Below, piece by piece: positions 7,046 through 14,500 of a stretch of 15,481 bases of DNA; the stretch's first letter is position 1; each line of letters begins with the position of its first letter. A program made the translations under genes and the position numbers. Source of the stretch: HRBIN16 sp049969495. GTDB taxonomy: Bacteria > Armatimonadota > HRBIN16. Where the stretch lies: assembly GCA_049969495.1 (NCBI GenBank), contig JBMFOT010000071.1, positions 1 through 15,481 on the forward strand. Reading direction: 5' to 3'. The notes beneath the pieces are model-generated. The model was not told the DNA's origin. It made no database searches and saw only the letters and a list, made by a program, of their open reading frames with translations.

Positions 7046-8209
7046 CTATCGACGGCGGCGCAGGCGTGCTGTCGGCAGGCGCAGACTGCTGCGGTCTACC
7101 CACTCACCGCTTTCACCTTCCTGGCTCTTGACGCTGGCGAAAATCATTTTGCCGGCAACGGTTTGCAGCACGCTGGTAACCATCACGTCCACGTCCTGGT
7201 CGATGTAGTCGCGCCCGCCTTCCACCACGATCATCGTGCCGTCGTCCATATAGCCGACGCCCTGATTGGGCTGGTTGCCTTCCTTGATGATGCGCACGCG
7301 CATCTCCTCGCCGGGCAGCACCACCGGTTTGAGCGCGTTAGCCAACTCGTTCACGTTCAGCACCTGTACCCCTTCGAGCTCTGCCACTTTGTTCAGGTTG
7401 AAATCGTTGGTGACGATGACGCCGTTGATGCTTTTGGCGAGACTGACCAGGCGTTTATCCACCGGCTCGTTGGGGTCTACCATGTCGTCGTAGGTACGCA
7501 CCTCCAGATGGCGTTCCTTTTGCATCTGGTTGAGGATGTCCAGTCCACGTCTGCCTCGCGCGCGGCGCAGGGAGTCGGAAGAGTCGGCGATGTGCTGCAG
7601 TTCGTCGATCACGAAGCCGGGCACGTAAATCGGTCCCTCGATAAAGCCGGTGCGACAGATGTCGGCGATACGCCCGTCGATGATGACGTTGGTGTCCAGT
7701 ATCTTGATTTTGGGTGCTTCTTCGACCGCTCCGCCTTCCGTGGCCGGAAGCATCACGCGCAGCTCCTTCATACTGAGCACGGCGACGGTGCTCAGGTAGA
7801 CGAAGGTGATACCGACCACCAGCGTCAGGGGGATGCCGATGATGCCGTACCGGCTGAAGAGCACGGCGAAGGGCACGGTCAACAGCACCCCGAAGGTGCC
7901 CCCGATGGTGATGGCGATTTTTTCGCGGGTGGACGCGCTTTCAATCTGTTTCTGCACGTTCAGCACGAAGCGGAATATCTCGGAACCCAGAATCACACCG
8001 ACCAGACCGCCGACGACCGTCAGAGCGAACCGCACGGTCATCTGGAAACGGTGGTTGTCCAGGATGTTGGGGGTGTCAGGCTGGTTGACCGTCTCGGGCA
8101 GGAGCCGCTTGAGCGTATCGATGAACCAGGGCGTTGCCTGGTAGCCCACCACCAGCCCGAGGATGATGAGTAGCAAAGTCAGTGTCCAACGAAAGGAGCG
8201 TGCAGACAC
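7046..8209 (-). CDS. yacL: YacL-like membrane PIN-TRAM domain protein
   Basis: The protein has 387 residues. Four hydrophobic segments (about 7-25, 59-83, 97-117, 121-147) anchor it in the membrane. A PIN nuclease-like domain follows (about 167-290), with the acidic set D172 in LDTNVIIDGR, E203 in IDELQHIAD, D251 in VDKRL and D269 in VTNDF. A TRAM domain at about 298-362 would bind RNA. The tail is arginine-rich (LRRRR). All expected PIN acids are present, so ribonuclease activity is plausible, though the function of YacL proteins is poorly defined. The start is a GTG with GGAGG about ten bases upstream. In Bacillus, yacL lies directly before ispD and ispF, and the same order here strengthens the call. 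It sits 78 bases after ubiX. Confidence 0.92.
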   Translation of the reverse strand: MSARSFRWTLTLLLIILGLVVGYQATPWFIDTLKRLLPETVNQPDTPNILDNHRFQMTVRFALTVVGGLVGVILGSEIFRFVLNVQKQIESASTREKIAITIGGTFGVLLTVPFAVLFSRYGIIGIPLTLVVGITFVYLSTVAVLSMKELRVMLPATEGGAVEEAPKIKILDTNVIIDGRIADICRTGFIEGPIYVPGFVIDELQHIADSSDSLRRARGRRGLDILNQMQKERHLEVRTYDDMVDPNEPVDKRLVSLAKSINGVIVTNDFNLNKVAELEGVQVLNVNELANALKPVVLPGEEMRVRIIKEGNQPNQGVGYMDDGTMIVVEGGRDYIDQDVDVMVTSVLQTVAGKMIFASVKSQEGESGEWVDRSSLRLPTARLRRRR

Positions 8210-8244
8210 GGTAAGAATGCCTCCTTAGAAGATGGTATAAGTGC

Positions 8245-8254
8245 TTACCGGTAA
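8245..8254. promoter_or_regulatory. 10-bp perfect palindrome between ubiX and yacL-like gene
   Basis: TTACCGGTAA is a perfect palindrome in the 78-bp gap (8210-8287). It lies 36 bases before the GTG of the PIN-TRAM gene, next to TATACC on the minus strand, a possible weak -10. It could be an operator or chance; one copy only was noticed. Confidence 0.2.
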
Positions 8255-8287
8255 CCTTAGGCGTGAAGCCGGTCTTTTCCTGCCCGG

Positions 8288-8884
8288 CTATTCCTCCACC
8301 TGCCATTGGGCGACGATGTGCTGGTCTATTCCCAGCTGCTGCAACACCCGCGCTACCACGGTGTCCACTAGGTCCTCTATGGTGTGTGGGCGGTGGTAGA
8401 ACGCAGGTGAGGCAGGCAACACCACCGCTCCCGCTTCCGTCAGCGCGGTGAGCGTGCGCAGGTGAATCAGGTTGAGCGGTGTCTCGCGTACCACCAGGAT
8501 GAGCTTGCGCCTCTCCTTGAGGCACACGTCGGCAGCGCGGGCTATCAGGTCGTCCGACACGCCATGCGCGATGCGCCCCGCCGTACCCATCGAGCAGGGA
8601 ATAATGACCATGCCCTCGTGTCGGAACGAGCCGCTGGCAGGGGGCGTGAAATAGTCTTTCGGGTTCAGGAAGGTGATGTTCGGGTAATCCTTCCCGAAAA
8701 GTTGCTGAAAATCTATCCCCAGCTCCGCCTGGGCGACGGAGAGAGCGTGCTGCGAAACAATGACCAGCAGCTGTTCGAAATGCTGCGCTGCGTGCTGCAA
8801 GAAGCGCACCGCGTACATCGCGCCGCTGGCTCCGGTGATGCCGACCACCAGTTTCCCAAACAATGATGCCTCTCCGTCTCTCAT
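8288..8884 (-). CDS. ubiX: Flavin prenyltransferase UbiX
   Basis: UbiX joins dimethylallyl phosphate to FMN, giving the prenylated flavin cofactor used by UbiD-type decarboxylases, for example in quinone biosynthesis. The 198-residue protein carries the flavin-binding GITGASGAMYAV (15-26), the SFRHEGMVIIPCSMGT block (86-101), IAHGVSDDLIARAADV (105-120) and LILVVRETPLNLIH (128-141), then LPASPAFYHRP (156-166). These match the family throughout and length is normal. The start is uncertain. The ATG at 8884 has AAGGA five bases before it. A TTG at 8863 has GGAGAGG at five bases and gives MFGKLVVGI, the usual length before the flavin loop. The likely promoter (-10 at 8895-8900) would leave the ATG almost leaderless, which favours 8863. 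No ubiD is in the window. Confidence 0.93.
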   Translation of the reverse strand: MRDGEASLFGKLVVGITGASGAMYAVRFLQHAAQHFEQLLVIVSQHALSVAQAELGIDFQQLFGKDYPNITFLNPKDYFTPPASGSFRHEGMVIIPCSMGTAGRIAHGVSDDLIARAADVCLKERRKLILVVRETPLNLIHLRTLTALTEAGAVVLPASPAFYHRPHTIEDLVDTVVARVLQQLGIDQHIVAQWQVEE

Positions 8885-8894
8885 CCTGTTCCTT

Positions 8895-8925
8895 ATTGTA
8901 CCCTCTGTTTCGCGTACACAAACAA
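8895..8925 (-). promoter_or_regulatory. Possible promoter of ubiX
   Basis: On the minus strand TACAAT (8895-8900) is a good -10 box. The best upstream matches are TTGTTT (8920-8925) at 19 bases or TTGTGT at 15, neither ideal. Transcription would start near 8888, only about four bases before the ATG at 8884 but about 25 before the TTG at 8863. Confidence 0.35.
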
Positions 8926-8996
8926 GTAAGTCGGACACAGGAAGTCACCGTGGCGGGGGCGAAAGGAATGTCACTCTGTAGAGGCGACCGGCACGG

Positions 8997-9185
8997 ATGA
9001 ACAAGTTTTCAGAACAGCTGGCGAGTTATCTGGACAATCCCAACAGACTACGCAAGGTGGGAGCATCGGAAGACAGCCTGCGCGAAGCCTTCCTGACCTT
9101 CCTGCGCGCCGCCTTTCCCCACATCCAGTCCGCCGAGAGTATCCTGCTGGAGAAGCGGGTGAAATCCTTGCTCGGAGGTGCGTAA
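8997..9185 (+). pseudogene. 62-codon ORF, possible truncated N-terminus of a larger enzyme
   Basis: The ORF encodes a charged helical 62-residue peptide with the block SEDSLREAFLTFLRAAFP (24-41) and ILLEKRV (49-55). From memory this resembles the start of large restriction-modification-type DNA methyltransferases, in which a helix ending AFLxFLRxAFP is followed by a LLEK motif; I could not search for it. The reading stops after LLGGA, with the last codons forming the GGAGGTG binding site of the next gene, whose ATG comes two bases after the stop. That looks like a cut-off gene start placed before the hydrolase gene. Only a weak ribosome binding site (AGAGGCG, 13 bases away) precedes its ATG. 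It could instead be an intact small leader protein coupled to the hydrolase. Confidence 0.4.
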
Positions 9186-9187
9186 CC

Positions 9188-11236
9188 ATGCCCCTGACTG
9201 CGCAGGTAGCCCTTCGCAAAGGCGTGCCGACGTTACTGGTCAACGGCAAGCCTGTTCCGCCACTGATGCTGTTTGTGAACCTCGTGGGCGAGAAGCGCGA
9301 GGCAGGGCTGCGCACCATCCGTCGCGCGGCGCAGGCAGGGGTGCATATCGTCTCGTTTGTGGTGCACTTTTTCCCGTGGACGCCGCCGGGCGAAACGCCC
9401 AACTATCGCCCCTTCGAGGAGCAGATGGACGCTATCCTGAAGGAGAACCCGCACGCCTTGCTACTGCCCCGGTTCGGACTGACCTACATGCCCGACTGGT
9501 GGGCGAAGCAACACCCCGACGAGATGATGCTGTACGACAACGGAGAGCGCGGTTACGTAAGCATGGCGTCCGAAAAGTGGCGGGTGGAAGCGGGCGACGT
9601 GCTGTGCCAGCTGGTAAGGCATTTAGAATCGCGCTATGGCGACCACATTCTGGGATACCATCCCTGCGGACAGAACACCGGCGAATGGTTCTACGACCGC
9701 GTGTGGGAAGGTCTTCTGCCTGGCTTCGAGAGGCCGATGGAAATTGCCTTCCGCCGCTATCTGCGCGACCGCAACGCCACTTTACCCACCGCCGAGGAAC
9801 GCAAAGCAAAAGGCAAGGGGGTCTTCCTGCATCCTGCTACCCAGCGTCGGCTGTACCGGTTCTGGCGGTTCCAGCAAGAGGTGATGGTGGAGCCGCTGGA
9901 GGAGTTCGCCCGCATCATCAAAGAGGAGACCGACGGGCGCAAGCTGGTGGTGCTTTTCTACGGGTATACCTTTGAACTCTCCGGGCTGCCGGGCGGTCCG
10001 GCAGTGTCGGGACATCTCGCGCTGGAACGACTGCTGAAATGCCCGCACGTGGACATCCTCTGCTCGCCTATCTCCTACTTTGACCGTCAGGCAAGTGGTG
10101 CAGGTGGTTTCATGGCGCCGGTGGACTCGGTGCAGCTGCACGGCAAGCTCTGGCTCAACGAGGACGACACCCGCACCTATCTCTCCAAGCCCGAAGACAA
10201 CTACGGCAGAGCGGAGACGCCGGCGGAGACCCTATCGGTGCATCGGCGCAACTTCGCGCATATCGTCACGCGCGGGGCGGCGTGCTGGTGGATGGACCTG
10301 ATGGGCGCGGGATGGCTGGACAGCGCGGAGATATGGGACAACCTGGCGAAACTGGTGAAGATATACGAGCAGATTCTCCCCGACCGCACGCCCTACCAGC
10401 CCGAAATCGCGGTGGTGGTGGACGAAGCCAGCCTGTGCCACCTGTCCTATGGCAACGCGGTCACCCTGCCCCTGCTCTCGAGGATGCGGTATACGCTGTA
10501 CCGCATCGGCACGCCGCTGGGGTTCTACCTGTTGGGCGACGTGTGCTCGGGCAAGGTAGAGCACGCGAAGATGTATCTGGTGCTCAACGCCTTCGCCCCC
10601 ACCGAGGCGCAACGCCGTGCGCTCAAGGCGCTGATACGCAAAGGCAAGATGGTGGTGTGGTTCTACGCGCCCGGCTACATTCGCGGTAACTCCGCCTCCG
10701 CCGACAATATCAGCGACCTGACGGGGATTCGTGTGGTGGAAAGGGAGGAGATACCCTTGGGAGTAGCCTACACAGGACCGGCTGCGACGGTGAGGAGAGC
10801 GGGTGTAGACATCTGGCAGAGAGAGGAGTTCGGGGTGAGGGCGCTGCTCTCGCCGGGCTTTGTGGTACAGGACGCCTCCGCGCGCACGCTGGCCACTTTC
10901 GTTGCCACCAGCGAGGTGGCGGTGGCGATGAAGGGCATTGAGCGAGGCTGGTCGGTCTACTTCGGCACGCTACACGCAGGGGTCAACTTGCTACAGGGGT
11001 TGGCGAAGAAGGCAGGGGTGCATCTCTACGGTAGCTATAAAGAGGAAGTGGTGAGCGCAGGAAACCGTATTGTGTCACTACACGCTACCCAGCAGTCCGA
11101 TTGGGAAACATACGTACATCTGCCTGACCTGAGCACTGTATACGACCCGATAAGCGGAGAGGTAGTCGACCGGCGCGTCATGTCGCTGAAAATACAACTA
11201 CAAAAGGGCGAGACCCGGCTGTTGCAGATGTTGTGA
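9188..11236 (+). CDS. Glycoside hydrolase-like (GH42-type TIM barrel) protein
   Basis: The 682-residue protein has no signal peptide, so it is probably cytoplasmic. Residues 1-400 read like a clan GH-A barrel: a short strand domain, the barrel start PLMLFVNL (25-32), then PRFGLTYMPDWW (94-105). GYHPCGQNTGEWFYD (156-170) holds E166 as a candidate acid/base, and LHGKLWLNEDDTRT (317-330) holds E325 as a candidate nucleophile. Residues 400-610 (PEIAVVVDE, then APTEAQRRALKALIRKGK and WFYAPGY at 491-497) resemble the trimerisation domain of GH42 beta-galactosidases. A small beta domain ends the protein. It lacks the usual GH42 zinc-cysteine cluster as far as I can see, and the acid/base context is not the standard DNE, so it may be a distinct family. 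The start is firm: GGAGGTG, seven bases, ATG. Sugar substrate unknown. Confidence 0.75.
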   Translation: MPLTAQVALRKGVPTLLVNGKPVPPLMLFVNLVGEKREAGLRTIRRAAQAGVHIVSFVVHFFPWTPPGETPNYRPFEEQMDAILKENPHALLLPRFGLTYMPDWWAKQHPDEMMLYDNGERGYVSMASEKWRVEAGDVLCQLVRHLESRYGDHILGYHPCGQNTGEWFYDRVWEGLLPGFERPMEIAFRRYLRDRNATLPTAEERKAKGKGVFLHPATQRRLYRFWRFQQEVMVEPLEEFARIIKEETDGRKLVVLFYGYTFELSGLPGGPAVSGHLALERLLKCPHVDILCSPISYFDRQASGAGGFMAPVDSVQLHGKLWLNEDDTRTYLSKPEDNYGRAETPAETLSVHRRNFAHIVTRGAACWWMDLMGAGWLDSAEIWDNLAKLVKIYEQILPDRTPYQPEIAVVVDEASLCHLSYGNAVTLPLLSRMRYTLYRIGTPLGFYLLGDVCSGKVEHAKMYLVLNAFAPTEAQRRALKALIRKGKMVVWFYAPGYIRGNSASADNISDLTGIRVVEREEIPLGVAYTGPAATVRRAGVDIWQREEFGVRALLSPGFVVQDASARTLATFVATSEVAVAMKGIERGWSVYFGTLHAGVNLLQGLAKKAGVHLYGSYKEEVVSAGNRIVSLHATQQSDWETYVHLPDLSTVYDPISGEVVDRRVMSLKIQLQKGETRLLQML

Positions 11237-11245
11237 TGTGTTTTG

Positions 11246-11289
11246 TGTCATGCTGAGCGTTGTGGCTTAATGACATCCATCAGTGTCAT
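11246..11289. promoter_or_regulatory. Three TGTCAT half-sites after the hydrolase gene
   Basis: TGTCAT occurs at 11246-11251 and 11284-11289, with its inverse ATGACA at 11270-11275. The last two form a perfect 6-bp inverted repeat with an 8-base spacer. They lie about 75-115 bases upstream of the protease -35 box and could be regulator half-sites. The stretch TGTCATGCTGAGCG also resembles a common dispersed bacterial repeat, so an eroded repeat is an alternative. Confidence 0.25.
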
Positions 11290-11315
11290 CTATCCCCCTC
11301 TTCCATAAGCTTCGC

Positions 11316-11353
11316 AAAAATTTTTCAAAAAAACTTCCTGCACCCCTCAAAAA
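11316..11353 (+). promoter_or_regulatory. Phased A-tracts (possible UP element / bent DNA)
   Basis: Runs of A start the AAAAATTTTT palindrome (11316-11325), an A7 run (11327-11333) and an A5 run (11349-11353). Their centres are about 12 and 21 bases apart, close to one and two helical turns. They stand out in GC-rich DNA and lie just before the -35 box at 11362. Confidence 0.4.
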
Positions 11354-11361
11354 TGCGCGTT

Positions 11362-11389
11362 TTGGTACGAATCTTGCATACTATATACT
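11362..11389 (+). promoter_or_regulatory. Promoter of the secreted protease gene
   Basis: TTGGTA (11362-11367) and TATACT (11384-11389) are 16 bases apart, with A-tracts upstream. The predicted start near 11396 gives a leader of about 107 bases. Confidence 0.55.
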
Positions 11390-11395
11390 ATGGTA

Positions 11396-11502
11396 AAACA
11401 GTTCCGACAGAACGGAACGAGCCAAGACGCATAAGGGCAAACCACGCTGTCCCTGTCGGTGCCGGGCAAGAGCAGCTAGCGAGCCCTAGAGGAGGTATTT
11501 CG
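11396..11502 (+). promoter_or_regulatory. Structured 5' leader of the protease gene
   Basis: The leader starts with a 6-bp inverted repeat, GTTCCG (11401-11406) and CGGAAC (11413-11418), which would form a 5'-terminal hairpin that could protect the mRNA. It continues with GACGCATAAGGGCAAACC (11426-11443) and a possible AGGGCA/TG-CCCT stem closing at 11454. A second GGGCAA copy follows at 11464-11469 inside a GGGC/GCCC pair. It ends with the strong binding site GGAGG (11491-11495), seven bases before the ATG. The GGGCAAACC block resembles one half of a GEMM-I c-di-GMP riboswitch, but the GGGACGCAAAGCC half is missing, so I do not call a riboswitch. Confidence 0.35.
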
Positions 11503-14500
11503 ATGAGAAGCAACCCGATCAGGCTTTTGCCTGCGGTGTGGGCGATGGCGATGCTGCTGGTCATCAGCCTGGCGCCGCTCGCGCTGGCACAGCAGGCGAA
11601 GAAAACCGCATCCCCTTCCGGGGTGCCGTTCTTACTCCTTCCGGGCAGCCCGCTGGACATTCTCCTCGCTGCGCCCGGAGCAACGTTCCCCCTTCAGTAC
11701 CAGTCTTCGGTAGCCCATACCCGCCCCGAGCTGGCGAATAAACAGCTACCGGTTGGTCCCCAGTACCTTCAGGAGGGTAAGGCTCTGGGCAATGAGGGCG
11801 TAGTGGAGGCCGGTCGCTTCATCCTCCCCTTCGGCACCAAGGGCGAGAAGGTCGCACTGGCGTTCCTCAGCGGTGACTATGTGCCCCCGCAAGGCGAGAA
11901 GCTGCAGCCTGCACTGGCGCGGCTAGCGCAACAGCGGGCAGCACAACTCTCCACACTCGGCTTCAACGCCAGACCGGCAGTGTACGCGTTCATCCTGCTC
12001 AACGGCAGGCTGGACGAAGGCTTGCAGGCATGGCTGGTGGAGCGCGGAGTGGAACTGTTCGGCTTCTACCCATACACTGCTTATCAGGCACGCATCCCCG
12101 TAGATGCCCTGAACGCGGTGGCGTCGCATCCGCAGGTGCGCTGGGTGGGTCAGCCCAACCCCGTGCAGAAGTTAGACCCCGATTTGCTCTACTTCATGGG
12201 CGACACGTCGGGTGAGCGCATCTGGCTATATGTGAACCTGTTCGCGGCGGATGAAGGGGCGAAAGCAGCTATCGAGAATATGGCAGCAGAAACAGGGGTC
12301 TATGACCCTTCGCTGGGCGTGTTCGCGATAGTGGCGGACGCGGCGACGGTGAACCGTCTGCTGGACATAGATGCGGTGCTGTTCGTGGAGCCGATACGCC
12401 CGTCCCATACCATGCACACGCAGTCGCAGGCGTCCATCAACGCCGACCTGCTATGGTATTACCAGCACGATGGCCGTCCCGAAGGAGGGCGAGCCATCAA
12501 GGTGGGCGTGATGGATACGGGGTTGAGCTTCCACTGGGATCTGAACAACATCTGGGGAGGCAGTGCGGGTTACAACCGTACCACCGAAACCAACTGGTGG
12601 GACGATGTACACGGTCACGGCACGCATGTGACGGGCACCTTCATGGGTGAAGGCAACGTACAGGCGCGCTATCGCGGTATGGCACAGGGGCTGCGCGATA
12701 CTGATGTGGACGGTTTCGATCTGCTCATCAGCAAGGTGTTTCGCCGTGCCTCCGATGGCAGAGGTGTCTCGGAAGGCAACTCCGTGTACGAAGGACTGCT
12801 GGACATGCAGGGGCGAGAGGCGCGCTACAAGCGACAGGTGTTTAACTATAGTGGAGGCTTCAGCGGCACCAACCTGGTTGGTACGGACGCCCAGTCTCGC
12901 AAAGTGGATGAGCTTTTCCAGCAGAACATCGTGCCGGTGATTTCCGCTGGCAACGACGGGCCGGGTGGAGGCACCATTGGAGGCCCGGGCGTGGCAAAAG
13001 GCGCGTTTACCGTCGGTGCTATCTACGATGACGAACCCAGCTACTTGGACCGTGTGACCAATTACTCCTCACGCGGACCCACGGGCGACAGCCGCGTCAA
13101 ACCCGACGTGGTCGCACCCGGCTCGTGGATCGACTCGCTGAGCAACACCAACAACGCGGGCTACGCTACCGGTTGGAGCGGTACATCGATGGCAACGCCC
13201 CACGTGGCGGGGCTGGTGGCAGGGATGATCGGGCATTACAACTTCCCCGCTTGGGCGACCAAGGCGGTCATTCTCGCCAACACCGTCCATATCGGGGACA
13301 CCCTCGCCAATCAAGGGCGAGGCAAGGTGGATGCCTTCCTCTCCCACTACAACACGGACGGCTTTTGGTACGCCTGGTGGTGGGGCAACGGTGGAACAGG
13401 TGACCTGCGCACGGTGGACTTCAACCTGCCGCAGAACGCCTCCATGCTGCGCGTGGTGCTGGTATATCCCGACGCTCCCGCTCCATCCGGCGGAAGTGTC
13501 GCTCTCAAGAACGACCTAGACCTCTACCTCGATAAAGCGCCCTTCTCCAGCGGAGCGAGCGGCGACTGGTGGTCTCTTTCCGCCAGGGACAATGTGGAGG
13601 TCATCACAGTGTATAATGCCAGCGCGGGCGACTACCGTATCAAGGTATACACCTACGCCCAGAACGAAGGCTCCTCGCAGGCGTGGTCGGTGGCGGTGCG
13701 CGCCGTGTATGGGCCCGTCAATCCCAACATCACACAGGTCTTTCAGACGCCGGTGGCGGTGAAGCCGAATGTGAACTTCGACGTCACCGGCTGGGCACGC
13801 GCCGACTCTTTTGTCGCATCCGGAGTGTATGGAGATATCTCTCTGCTCACCTCCGGCATCAGCCTCAACAGTATGACCTACGTGCGCTATGCGCCTAACG
13901 GTGCCGAAGAGAGCTTCACCTTTTCGGGCACCGACGGCATGAACCAGGGTAACATTCCCGCAGGCTACTGGCGCCGGCTGGTGTGGAACCTGCGTGGCAC
14001 CTCTGAAGGCAGCAAGAGTGTACGCTACCGCGTGCGCTCCATTAACGGCGGCACCGCCACGGTGACGAACACCATTATCGTGGACGGAACCGACCCGGGC
14101 AACTGGCAGAGCTTCTGGCCCGACTGGACGAACAGTGCCACCCCCTCGTGCTGGATCAAGGTGCAGGATACCCTTTCCGGCTTGAACACCAGCGCACTGT
14201 ACTACTGGTACTGGACCTCGGGCACGGGCACGCAGGGACCATTCGCGTGCGGAACCCCTGCCTCGAATGGAAGCACCGCGCAGGAGTGGATTTACGCTGC
14301 CAGCGTGCCGTTCAATCAGGAAGGAGGTTCCGGACAGAACCAGGTCTACTTCCGCGCCTACGACCGTGCAGGCAACTACAGCGATAGCGGCTGGCAGGTG
14401 GTGAAGATAGACCTCACCGCCCCGCAAGATTGGCAGAACTTCACCGTCACCAGCGTGGGCAGTACGGGCTTGACCCCTACCTGTACGGTGCAGGCATGGG

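Noticed and set aside
6935..8173. 412-codon open frame on the plus strand
   Set aside because: It is antisense to the intact PIN-TRAM gene and the ispDF start. Its His/Asp/Val-rich composition is typical of a reverse-complement shadow, and it has no domain.
11426..11486. Complete GEMM-I c-di-GMP riboswitch
   Set aside because: Only one conserved strand matches. The GGGACGCAAAGCC strand and tetraloop arm are not found.
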